Source of the DNA: an uncultured Slackia sp.
GTDB lineage: Bacteria; Actinomycetota; Coriobacteriia; Coriobacteriales; Eggerthellaceae
Assembly (NCBI GenBank): GCA_934661005.1
Contig: CAKUIK010000040.1
Location: forward strand, 1-20,449
Length of the DNA stretch: 20,449 nt
Direction: 5' to 3'
In this document: one piece after another, positions 1 to 7,001 of the stretch
Layout: the number at the start of each line of letters is the position of its first letter
Numbering within the stretch: the stretch's first letter is position 1
Made by a program: the position numbers and the translations under genes
Notes under the pieces: generated by a model
Database searches by the model: none
The model's input: the letters and a program-made list of their open reading frames with translations, nothing else
What the model was told of the DNA's origin: nothing

Positions 1-84
1 TTCGTCCTTTGAGTCTTGGCTGTACATACGGACTCCTGACCGGACCAAACGGTCCAACTATTCGTCCGCACCCCCGCGAAGAAG

Positions 85-288
85 TGGTCAAAACGCCCGC
101 CATTCGCAATTTTCCGCGCGCCCCAATGCTCGGTCTGCCTGCGCCAAGCTCGCCCGATTCACAACTCTTGCTTTTGAAGCCTTGCCCACCTGGGGTTTTG
201 CGGAAACGAGCCATCCTTCGAAGCGTTTAGGAGGGCTTCGAGGGGGCTTCGCTGGAATGGGATTTGCGAATGGCGGGCGTTTTGACCA
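85..288. repeat. Perfect 25-bp inverted repeats enclosing 204 bp (MITE- or REP-like)
   Basis: The 25 bases at 85-109 (starting TGGTCAAAACGCCC, ending TTCGCAA) recur as an exact reverse complement at 264-288. A third, same-direction copy at 304-328 differs at four positions. Copies two and three face each other across a 15-nt loop and could form a long hairpin. No transposase gene and no clear target-site duplication are visible. The arrangement fits a non-autonomous mobile element or a REP/BIME-type intergenic repeat. Confidence 0.6.
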
Positions 289-303
289 TCTCGACGCGAA
301 TTG

Positions 304-328
304 TGGTCAAAACCGCCGCCATTGGTAA
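304..328 (+). repeat. Third, diverged copy of the 25-bp repeat
   Basis: This copy matches the one at 85-109 at 21 of 25 positions, in the same orientation. Together with 264-288 it makes an inverted pair with a 15-nt spacer (289-303). The divergence suggests it is older than the perfect pair, or belongs to another element of the same family. Confidence 0.5.
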
Positions 329-477
329 TTCGGGGCCTGGCGCCCATGCTTGCCAAGCAGCGCTCCGAGCCTTCGGGCAGGCTGATCTTGCGTTTGCGCC
401 CCCGCACCGACAAAGCTGCGTTCCTTCGCGCCGGCCGGTGGTGGGGATTCCGTCTTCGGTATTCCTTTTTCCCTGTA

Positions 478-493
478 GTCCGAGTACTCGGAC
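478..493. repeat. Perfect 16-bp palindrome
   Basis: GTCCGAGTACTCGGAC equals its own reverse complement over all 16 bases, and the symmetry stops at both ends. It could be a binding site for a dimeric protein, or a chance or REP-type palindrome. No gene start lies close enough to assign it a regulatory role. Confidence 0.45.
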
Positions 494-587
494 GTGCATT
501 TTTTGTTCGTGCAGGTCGGCTGCGGCGATTCTCGCGATGGCGGTAGGCTGGACGGTGGGCCGTGCGTGGGCGTCTCGTTTCTCAGTA

Positions 588-616
588 CCTGTTAAATGCC
601 CCGAGCATTTAACAGG
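588..616. repeat. Perfect dyad, 12-bp arms and 5-nt loop
   Basis: CCTGTTAAATGC at 588-599 is followed after CCCGA by its exact reverse complement at 605-616. There is no T-run on either side, so it is not a standard intrinsic terminator. It stands directly before the 33-bp periodic array that begins at 647, and may be part of the same repeated element. Confidence 0.5.
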
Positions 617-646
617 CGCGACGACCAAACGCGGACGCTTCGCTTC

Positions 647-763
647 AAACTCGCTCATAAAAATGCGAAAAATGCAGGAAACTCGCTCATAAAAATGTAG
701 AGACAAGCGAAAAACTCGCTCATAAAAGTGTAAGCACCTGTCAAAAACTCGCTCATGAAATTG
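647..763. repeat. Four copies of a 19-bp repeat at 32-33 bp period
   Basis: AAACTCGCTCATAAAAATG occurs exactly at 647-665 and 679-697, with one change at 712-730 and about two changes at 745-763. The intervening 13-14 nt differ from gap to gap. On the minus strand every copy contains ATGAGCGAGTTT, so each could supply a start codon followed by Ser-Glu-Phe. The count is low and the period short for a CRISPR array, and no cas gene is nearby. Confidence 0.6.
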
Positions 764-810
764 TATAACGCCTGGTGAAGTAGCCATTGTATTTATTGAG
801 CACAATGAAA

Positions 811-839
811 CCCGCTCAGTGATGGAAACACCGAGCGGG
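811..839 (-). terminator. Probable terminator of the surface-protein transcript
   Basis: Read on the minus strand, an 11-bp stem (CCCGCTCGGTG with CACTGAGCGGG, one G-U wobble, 7-nt loop) is followed by TTTCATT. Read on the plus strand the same stem has an A-C mismatch, which favours minus-strand use. It lies about 220 bp beyond the stop codon of the surface-protein gene. Confidence 0.45.
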
Positions 840-867
840 CTTCTTAGTGCAATGCGTGTTTTATCTA

Positions 868-904
868 GGGGCAACCAGTTAAATTTCGTCCAAGCGGTTG
901 CCCC
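868..904. repeat. Hairpin with 9-bp stem GGGGCAACC / GGTTGCCCC
   Basis: GGGGCAACC at 868-876 is complementary to 896-904 across a 19-nt loop. The right arm is also the beginning of the first 38-bp tandem unit. No T-run follows on the minus strand, so it is a weak candidate terminator. It could be an RNA 3' end structure of the surface-protein transcript. Confidence 0.4.
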
Positions 905-1010
905 TTGTTTCGTCGGTCACGACGCGTTTCGCTGGTTGCCCCTCGTTTCGCCGGTCGCGGCGCGTTATGCCGGTTGCGAGACGTTGTCGGACGCGACGCG
1001 TCATGCTCTG
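896..1010. repeat. Three tandem imperfect 38-bp repeats
   Basis: Units begin with GGTTG at 896, 934 and 972, exactly 38 bp apart. The first two share most bases (GGTTGCCCC, GTTTCG, CGGTC, CGCGTT); the third keeps GGTTGC, GTCGGACGCGACGCGTCATG-like parts and is more diverged. 38 is not a multiple of three, so this is not a protein repeat in a single frame. The array ends about 50 bp from the surface-protein stop codon. Confidence 0.55.
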
Positions 1011-1062
1011 GTGAGCGCCGCGTCATGCATCGGCAACCGCTCCGACCGCTCCGTCCGTTACC

Positions 1063-2805
1063 CTAACGAACGTCGTGCCCCTTGTGCATCTTCCTGGCCG
1101 TAATCGCGACGGTCAGAGCGCCTGCGGCCATCAGTAACACGGCAAATTCAATGGCCAGAGCGTTGCTGTCGCCCGTCTGGGGAATGTTTCCTGCGGCGGG
1201 TTTGTTATTCGCTGCGGGCTTGGTGCTGGCGGCCGGCTTGTTATCGGTCGCGGGCTTGTCGGTCGCGGCGGGAGCGGCCTTTTCCGTATAGACGTTTTCA
1301 AACGTCATGCTCGCTACAGGCATATCCTGCGTCTTCTCGTAGAACGCACCGTTATCCGTTTCTACAAGCTGAACGGGGAAAATATCGTAGCTCGATTGGG
1401 TGGCGGACTGGCCGTCGGTCGCAATCTCGTATTCATAGCAGAAGATGGAGTAGACGGCATCGGAATAAGTCCAGTTCGCGACGCCCGTGTTCTTCTCGCG
1501 CACGCAGAAGCCCTCGCAGGTTATGTCGCGAACCTGGCTCTTCGGACCCTGAATGGTGAGAAGACCCTCGTATTCACCCGCGCCATTCGTGGCAACGGTC
1601 GCCGTTGCGGTTACGTCGGTGTAATCCTCGATGTGGCCAATACCGACGTTGAAAATCTCGAGCTCGAATTCCTGAGTTCCAGGTGCGACGTCGCCGCCCT
1701 TCTTAACGACCTTCGTGAAGGGGAAGGAATAGGTGACAGACTTCTCGCCGGTAACGAAGTGGATGTTCTTGTAGAGATTCAGGAAGCCCTTGGCCTGCTC
1801 GGCGCCGTCGTGCTCGATGAGGTCGATGGTCGCGCCCTCGCCATCGACGGCGACGGCGTAGGTCAGGTCAAAATCTTCGCCGATGACGGGGTTAGCGAAG
1901 ATCGCCGGAATGTTTTCTGCGTTGGTGTTCTTGGCGTCGATTTCGGCAGCGAAGACCGTGAAGTTGCCTTCGCAGCCAGTGGGGTGTTTCCCGTCGAGCG
2001 TGACATGGGCATTGCCGCCGATGGCCAAGTCGCCGATCGCCCACAAGGCGGCATCGGCGGTGGAGGTCGATTGGACGGAGGCGCCGCTAATCGTCAAATT
2101 GCCGCTGGCGAACAGGCCGGGATAGACGCTCTTTGCCACAATGCTGGAGTTCGAAATGCGAATGTTGCCGCCCGTTGCGCCGCCGCGGGGGCTGATGAAT
2201 GCGGCGTTGCAGCGATCTTCCGTCGCGGAGATATCGACCACGCTGCCGTTTTCGATAATAAGGTTGATGGCGTCGATGCCCGCATACAGCGCGGCAGACG
2301 TGACCTGTGCGTTGTCGAGCGAGACCGTGCCGTTGCTTGCGATGCCAATGCCGCCCGGGGCGTTAATGACGAGGCTCGTCTCGCGTACCGAGACATTGCC
2401 GGCAACGCTTATGCCGTCCTTGGTTTCTCCCGCGACGTCAATCTCGAGGCTGCCTGGGCCCGTGATCTCGACATTTCCTGTGGCCATGATGCCCATGTTG
2501 CCGTCAAAGGTGATGTGGTTGCTGCCTTGAAGCGCGATGGTCAAATCGCCCGTCAGCCCCGAATAGATGCCGCCAGAAACGAATGCATTCGTGATGGACG
2601 CATTGTCCAGCGTAAGGGTATGCGTAGCGGGGTCGTACGTTGCCGTACCCTCGCCGCATTCGATGGTGAGATTGTCGCTGGTGAATCGCTCGCCGTTGAC
2701 GTGCAGGTCGTAGTACGACGTGTCGGCGAATGCCGATGCCGGCAGTATCACCATGGTGAAGGCAAGTGCTGCGGCAAAGCCCATTAGTTTCCGTAGCCTA
2801 CTCAT
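1063..2805 (-). CDS. Sortase-anchored surface protein with repeat-rich N-terminal region and pilin-type domain
   Basis: This encodes a 580-residue exported protein that should end up covalently attached to the cell wall. The start at 2805 is chosen because GAGAGGAG stands just upstream and a signal peptide follows at once (basic MSRLRK, hydrophobic core, cleavage expected after ASAFA, residue 27). Residues 28-350 are Gly/Asn/Ser-rich short strands typical of beta-helix or carbohydrate-binding-like surface domains. Residues about 358-506 resemble the streptococcal pilin (FctA/Spy0128-type) domain. Lys365, a Glu in FELE and Asn504 in FENVYT are plausible isopeptide partners. A KPA-rich linker follows, then the sorting signal IPQTGD (541-546), a membrane segment and the tail RKMHKGHDVR. 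No sortase gene is in the window. The ligand is unknown; adhesion is an inference. Confidence 0.85.
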   Translation of the reverse strand: MSRLRKLMGFAAALAFTMVILPASAFADTSYYDLHVNGERFTSDNLTIECGEGTATYDPATHTLTLDNASITNAFVSGGIYSGLTGDLTIALQGSNHITFDGNMGIMATGNVEITGPGSLEIDVAGETKDGISVAGNVSVRETSLVINAPGGIGIASNGTVSLDNAQVTSAALYAGIDAINLIIENGSVVDISATEDRCNAAFISPRGGATGGNIRISNSSIVAKSVYPGLFASGNLTISGASVQSTSTADAALWAIGDLAIGGNAHVTLDGKHPTGCEGNFTVFAAEIDAKNTNAENIPAIFANPVIGEDFDLTYAVAVDGEGATIDLIEHDGAEQAKGFLNLYKNIHFVTGEKSVTYSFPFTKVVKKGGDVAPGTQEFELEIFNVGIGHIEDYTDVTATATVATNGAGEYEGLLTIQGPKSQVRDITCEGFCVREKNTGVANWTYSDAVYSIFCYEYEIATDGQSATQSSYDIFPVQLVETDNGAFYEKTQDMPVASMTFENVYTEKAAPAATDKPATDNKPAASTKPAANNKPAAGNIPQTGDSNALAIEFAVLLMAAGALTVAITARKMHKGHDVR

Positions 2806-2989
2806 GACGCTCCTCTCGTTTTGGCGGGTTCGCAAAGGGGCGTAAACGGCGGCGGACGGGTTCTGGCGAAGCCTGAAATGCCGACGGGTGGTACGCAGCG
2901 AGTGCCGCGATGCGTCGATACTACGGGCTTCGTGCGCTCTCAACAGCTCGGCGCTGCGAATTGCTCAAGGGCGCTCGTGCTGCGGCTTT

Positions 2990-3009
2990 CGGCACGGTGC
3001 CGTTTTTTT
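2990..3009 (+). terminator. Orphan plus-strand intrinsic terminator
   Basis: CGGCA-CGG-TGCCG is followed directly by seven T residues (3003-3009) on the plus strand. The stem is short but perfect and the T-run is strong. No plus-strand gene ends before it: the nearest gene upstream is the surface-protein gene on the opposite strand. It could end an antisense or small RNA. Confidence 0.45.
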
Positions 3010-3337
3010 CGATAGCTTTGCGATCATATGCCATTGTACGAAGGGCGAACGTCCTGCTCATACCGCCCTAAGGCTCAATTCCCGATGAAGTATGAGCCGC
3101 GTGGCCCAGAAATGTGGTCGAGTGAGCGGCGTTTGCGGAAGATGAGTGTGGGGATGGCCGTGGCGCGAACCTGTTCGAAACTCGCCAAATGCTCGTAGTG
3201 TTTAGCAGGCCCTGGCAAAGGATGACGTGCGCTCGGTTAGGAACGATTGTATCGAGGAGGGCATTGCGCGGATAAGGGGACGGTCTCTTGTTTTTATTCC
3301 AATGATGTTTCTCGCCCCAATTTAGCTCCCGAACAAA

Positions 3338-3365
3338 GGAGCCCGCTCCAAATGGAGCGGGTTCC
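3338..3365. terminator. Bidirectional-looking terminator after the minus-strand flavoprotein gene
   Basis: A 12-bp stem (GGAGCCCGCTCC with GGAGCGGGTTCC, loop AAAT) lies 41 bp beyond the stop of the flavoprotein gene. On the minus strand it is followed by TTTGTT but contains one A-C mismatch; on the plus strand that pair is a G-U wobble, followed by TTCTT. Ending the flavoprotein transcript is its most likely job. Confidence 0.6.
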
Positions 3366-3406
3366 TTCTTGCCTAGCGGGGGAGGGGTTAGCTAGGCTGC
3401 GAGTTG

Positions 3407-5179
3407 CTACAGTTTTGCCAAAATGCGGCCCACGAGCATGCCATGGGTAAGGGCGAAGCCGTGGCTCGCGCCAGGCGCGGGCAGGGGGTAGTCGACGAGG
3501 AAGCGACCGCCCTGGGTATTGCCAACCGCATACAGGCCGTCGATGACCTTGTCTTCGGTGTCGAGAACTTCGAAATCAACGGTGGTTTCGAGACCGCCAA
3601 GGGTCACCAGAATGTTGCAGTTCGTGATGGGGAATGCGAAGAACGGGCCTTCTTCAACCGGGAAGAGTCGGTCGGCGCGCTTGCCGAAATCTTCGTCTTT
3701 CCCGTTGTGGGCGAGCTCGTTGTATCGAGCGATGGTCGCGGCGAACTTGTCGGCGTCAACGCCCATCTTCTCGGCGAGTTCTTCCAGGGTGTCGCATTTA
3801 ACGCCCTGCTTGTTCGGGGTGGGCGTGCCTTCGGCAAAATAGCTATTGTAGCTGGCGGTGTTGCCGTCTTCGCTCGACTCGTCGAGGGCGATATAAGCGC
3901 TGCGGCCATAGGAGCCGTTGGGGACTTCGGAGCCGCTGTTCACGAGCCAGTTTACATTGCCGTGGCCGGTGTCCATGTGACCGATCTGCTCGGGCCATTT
4001 CGAGTCCCAAACGCGCCACAGCACGTTTTCGCGGGCTCGGGCAATCTGCGCTTGGATGTAGGTGCCGCCCACGTCTTCGTTCATAACGCGGTCGCCCTCA
4101 ATGTCGACGAGGAGGAACGCATCGCAGCCGAGCGGGCCGAACATGTTGTGAACCATGGGAGCGTGCGGACCGTCTTCCATCTTCGCGCCAATCCACATGC
4201 CCATTTGCTGACCGTCGCCCGTGTTCGTCTTCTCGCCCTTTGCATCGGTGTTCGGGAAAATGCTGTTGTAGCGCGTTGCCCACGGCTGGTAATACTCGAG
4301 CATTTCACGGTTGCTGGCATAGTCGCCGGTTGCGAGCAAGACGGCTTTCGCGGCATTGATTTGCTTGTAGTTTCCGTTGACATCCTCGACGATGACGCCC
4401 GTTACGCGGCCGCCGTCTTCGCGAATCAGCTGACGCGCCCAGGTGCTGAACATGAAGTTCACGCCGCCGGCAACGCAAATGTCGTAGACGTTTTTCATGT
4501 AGGGCGCATGGGTGGGCAGGCAAATCTGGCATACGTCGTAGAGGTCATACCAGTCGTTTTCGATGTTTGCATCGGCAGGGTGCGGCCAGTGCATTTTGCG
4601 AACGCTCATGGATGTGCCGTCGTAGGGGTCGCCTTCGGTGCCGGTGCTGTACTGTCCCTCAGATGCGCTGAGGTACCAATCCAAAGCTTCAGCGGAATTA
4701 TCGGCCCAAAGCTTGATGATGGGCATCTTGGGACGATAGCCGCATTCTTTCATAATCGATCCCGTTACGGCAGCCTTGTCGACTTCGATGCCGAGCGCTT
4801 CCTGGATTTGCCCGCCGCACGAGGCGATTTGGTTCGAGCGAACCTGGAAGGATTCGCCTTTTTCGATGACGGCGATCTTCTCTCCCGCGACACCGCTTTC
4901 AATCGCGGAACGCGTTGCCGACATGCCCGACATGCCCGCGCCGATGATTACGATGTCGACATCGACGGTTTCCTTGATGTCGCTCGCGGGAATAGCCTCG
5001 GGCTTCTGCAGGAACGACGGGGTGGAATCGCTCGTGCCGCCTGAAGCGGAGTCTGCCGTGCTCGATTTGGTGTCGGCTTTGGGGCTGCATCCCATGAGGC
5101 CCATTGCGGCAGCGCCTGCGGCGGCGGTGGCGCCAAGGCCAAGGAACGCGCGGCGAGAAACGCCATTGGTTGCTTTCAT
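3407..5179 (-). CDS. Tat-exported FAD-dependent reductase of the fumarate reductase/flavocytochrome c family
   Basis: This 590-residue protein is a flavin-dependent oxidoreductase exported in folded form, probably a terminal reductase for a small organic acceptor in anaerobic respiration. The start at 5179 follows AGGAGGG and gives a textbook Tat signal: SRRAFLGL (residues 8-15), an Ala/Gly-rich core and a lipobox-like GLMGC with Cys31. An FAD-binding Rossmann motif follows (DIVIIGAGMSG, residues 75-85). Later family landmarks are TGDGQQMG (320-327), GDRVMNED (362-369, matching the GxRxxNE motif) and the C-terminal GGRFLVDYP...GASHG (557-574). There is no CxxCH haem motif and no FMN-binding domain, so electrons must come from a separate donor. 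It is transcribed divergently from a LuxR regulator gene, which probably controls it. The substrate is unknown. Confidence 0.88.
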   Translation of the reverse strand: MKATNGVSRRAFLGLGATAAAGAAAMGLMGCSPKADTKSSTADSASGGTSDSTPSFLQKPEAIPASDIKETVDVDIVIIGAGMSGMSATRSAIESGVAGEKIAVIEKGESFQVRSNQIASCGGQIQEALGIEVDKAAVTGSIMKECGYRPKMPIIKLWADNSAEALDWYLSASEGQYSTGTEGDPYDGTSMSVRKMHWPHPADANIENDWYDLYDVCQICLPTHAPYMKNVYDICVAGGVNFMFSTWARQLIREDGGRVTGVIVEDVNGNYKQINAAKAVLLATGDYASNREMLEYYQPWATRYNSIFPNTDAKGEKTNTGDGQQMGMWIGAKMEDGPHAPMVHNMFGPLGCDAFLLVDIEGDRVMNEDVGGTYIQAQIARARENVLWRVWDSKWPEQIGHMDTGHGNVNWLVNSGSEVPNGSYGRSAYIALDESSEDGNTASYNSYFAEGTPTPNKQGVKCDTLEELAEKMGVDADKFAATIARYNELAHNGKDEDFGKRADRLFPVEEGPFFAFPITNCNILVTLGGLETTVDFEVLDTEDKVIDGLYAVGNTQGGRFLVDYPLPAPGASHGFALTHGMLVGRILAKL

Positions 5180-5418
5180 TTTCCCTCCTGTATTTGTGAC
5201 GCTGTGGCGTCGAGTGGCTGTGGCGCATCGCTGCGCCATACGACGATTGAAAGATATGTCCAAGCGTCGTTGACTGCGTCGTTCTTCTGGGCTGAACCCC
5301 GCGAGCCTTATCGACCTTCTGGGACGATTTCTCGAAAATTTCCAGTTGAGCGTCGTGTTTCGCGAAATGAATCTAGGCGTGCGTTACAATGCCGAAAGCA
5401 AAAACAGGGGAGGAATGA
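5180..5418. promoter_or_regulatory. Divergent regulatory region between flavoprotein and LuxR genes
   Basis: These 239 bp must hold promoters for both genes. The palindrome TGGCGCATCGCTGCGCCA (5221-5238, 7-bp arms, 4-nt loop) lies about 40 bp upstream of the flavoprotein start. A direct repeat GCGTCGTT occurs at 5264-5271 and about 13 bp further on. A TACAAT -10-like box stands at 5385-5390 before the LuxR gene but lacks a recognisable -35, which would fit a promoter needing an activator. The palindrome is a candidate operator; that is inference. Confidence 0.4.
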
Positions 5419-6921
5419 ATGCGCGCGTTTCGCGATGTTGTGGCGTATATGGGCTTTGGGTTCTATTGGGCATGGATTTTCGTGTCCTTTAATTCCGCGG
5501 GCTCGCTTGGCCAGAATCTTCCGATTGATGCTTTGACGTCGTCCCACCTGGTTTCTTCTGTCGCGGCGATTTTGCCGTTGCTCGCGGCGTTTCTTCTGCG
5601 TGGCAAAATCGAGGCTCTTTCGCATCGCGCGCTTTTCGCGCTTGTTGTTTCCTCATCGGTGCTCGCGTCGGTTTCGACAGCGTGCATACAGGTGTTTTTC
5701 GCTCAGCCGATTGTCTATGGGCTCGCAACGGCTTCATCGGGCCTGTTCGTTGTTGGTCCCATGCTCGCGTGGGGCGTTGTGTATGGGGCGCTTGACGCTA
5801 AAAATGCGGTTATTTGCACCGCTCTTTCGTTCGCCTTCGCAGGATTCGTTTATTTCGCTATATCGTTTATGCCGTGGCCCGTTGCTGCTTCGGTTGCAAC
5901 GGCGTTGCCCCTCGCTACCGGACTTAGCGTATGCGCGTGCCTTTCCGGCGGTTCGAATCGTGCCACTGGCCGGGAGGGCGGCATTTCCCAAGAGCCTTCT
6001 TCCCGTTCGTCCATTCCTATCGGAACCCTGGTCGGCCTTGCGGTGGTGACGTTTGTATATGGAGGCCTTCGTGTGTATTCGGCACATGCGAGCGCTGAAT
6101 TCTCTGGCCCGAGCGTGCTGCTCGTTTCCGTTGTCATAGCGTCGGCCATCATGCTTTTGTATACACTGCTCATTCCGCGTACGAGCTTGAATTTGGGAGT
6201 ACTTTATCGGGTTGCGCTTATCGCGTTCGCTGCCGTGCTTATGCTTGCGGCGGTGGGCGAGGAGGTCGCGGCTATTCCTCTTGAGGCGCTTGTGCGATGC
6301 GGCATGATGCTCTTTGAAATGCTGACGTGGGTTCTACTCGCCGAAACGGTTCGAACGGGCAGTATGTCTGCCCTCGCGGTGTTTTCTGCGGGCAGGCTTG
6401 CCGTCCATATTGGCATTTCTTTGGGCGAGGAGTCCGCGCTCGTATTTGGCGTGAGCTCTCTGGAGTTCTTGGTGTGCGCTGTTGTTGCGCTCATTGTGGC
6501 AGCGGGCTTTCTTTTCCGCGATGCCGACACGACGTTTTTCTTCGCGAGTCCCACCGAAGATGAGTTGCGGCGCATCACGCAGGATCATTCTTCGCTGGTG
6601 GGCGCGTCTGTCGAAACGGATGGGGCTCCGGGGGCCTGTGCAAGCGATGCCGTCGGGGTTGGCGATGGTTCTGATGTACAGGTTGGGGATATGCTTAAGC
6701 GAAGCCTCGAGGATCGCATCGATTCCGTTGCCTCTCGCTATGGTTTTTCGGCTCGAGAGCGCGAGGTGTTTGAGCTGTGGGTTACGGGACACGATGCTCA
6801 ATATATCCAAGACGAGCTCGTCATATCGCGCTCGACGGTTAAGACGCACGTGCGTCATATTTACGAGAAGTGCGACGTGCATAGCAGAAGCGACCTTATG
6901 CGCGTGCTCGAGCGCGATTAG
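5419..6921 (+). CDS. Membrane-anchored LuxR-family transcriptional regulator (first of tandem pair)
   Basis: This 500-residue protein combines a long hydrophobic N-terminal part (about residues 1-370, many membrane segments resembling a transporter fold) with a C-terminal LuxR/GerE helix-turn-helix. The DNA-binding part is at about 444-500: SAREREVFELWVTGH, then ISRSTVKTHVRHIYEK with the recognition helix. There is no response-regulator receiver domain. Such proteins are abundant in Eggerthellaceae, where they often neighbour respiratory reductase genes, and are thought to sense a ligand at the membrane. The start follows GGGGAGG closely. It diverges from the minus-strand flavoprotein gene and is followed 80 bp later by a second regulator of the same design. 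A linker of low complexity (about 395-425) joins the two halves. The inducer is unknown. Confidence 0.88.
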   Translation: MRAFRDVVAYMGFGFYWAWIFVSFNSAGSLGQNLPIDALTSSHLVSSVAAILPLLAAFLLRGKIEALSHRALFALVVSSSVLASVSTACIQVFFAQPIVYGLATASSGLFVVGPMLAWGVVYGALDAKNAVICTALSFAFAGFVYFAISFMPWPVAASVATALPLATGLSVCACLSGGSNRATGREGGISQEPSSRSSIPIGTLVGLAVVTFVYGGLRVYSAHASAEFSGPSVLLVSVVIASAIMLLYTLLIPRTSLNLGVLYRVALIAFAAVLMLAAVGEEVAAIPLEALVRCGMMLFEMLTWVLLAETVRTGSMSALAVFSAGRLAVHIGISLGEESALVFGVSSLEFLVCAVVALIVAAGFLFRDADTTFFFASPTEDELRRITQDHSSLVGASVETDGAPGACASDAVGVGDGSDVQVGDMLKRSLEDRIDSVASRYGFSAREREVFELWVTGHDAQYIQDELVISRSTVKTHVRHIYEKCDVHSRSDLMRVLERD

Positions 6922-7001
6922 TCAAGGCTGGCTTGGACGTCAAGTAGCTCGACCTTAGTTTTCGCGAGGCCGTCTTTTGGGCTGCTAAAATAAAGCCGTT
7001 A

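Larger units (their letters stand above)
1..1062. other. Gene-free, repeat-dense intergenic region
   Basis: I see no convincing gene here. The open frames present lack good ribosome binding sites, run through the repeats and match no family I recognise. The stretch carries several separate repeat structures, each listed on its own: a 25-bp inverted repeat with a third diverged copy, a 16-bp palindrome, a 12-bp-arm dyad, four copies of a 19-bp motif spaced 32-33 bp apart, a terminator-like hairpin, and three 38-bp tandem copies. It lies downstream of the surface-protein gene, which ends at 1063 on the minus strand. A small dyad GGACC-AAAC-GGTCC sits at 42-55. A diverged or short gene cannot be excluded. 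Confidence 0.6.
2806..3406. other. Intergenic spacer upstream of the surface-protein gene
   Basis: No gene is supported in these 600 bp. The part nearest 2805 is the leader of the surface-protein gene; a TATGAT-like -10 on the minus strand (3023-3028) is possible but has no good -35. An 8-bp inverted repeat GCTCATAC / GTATGAGC lies at 3056-3063 and 3090-3097. Around 3271-3298 the text GGATAAGGGGACGGTCTC followed by TTGTTTTTATT looks like the GGGGAC...TTTTT type of dispersed repeat that I associate with REP-type elements, though I cannot verify this. Two hairpins with T-rich tails are listed separately. Confidence 0.5.

Noticed and set aside
227..660. Minus-strand frame beginning MSEFEAKRPRL as a possible small protein
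   Set aside because: It runs through three repeat elements, has no ribosome site and shows no domain. It remains possible but is not supported.
647..763. CRISPR array
   Set aside because: Repeats are 19 bp and gaps only 13-14 nt, copies degrade quickly and no cas genes are present.
1396..2787. Long plus-strand open frame (463 codons) opposite the surface-protein gene
   Set aside because: It is antisense to a gene with signal peptide, sorting signal and ribosome site. Its composition (Ala/Gly/Asp/Val-rich without motifs) is typical of a reverse-strand shadow in GC-rich DNA.
3404..5044. Long plus-strand open frame (546 codons) opposite the first flavoprotein gene
   Set aside because: The minus-strand frame has Tat signal, FAD motif and family landmarks; the plus frame has none.
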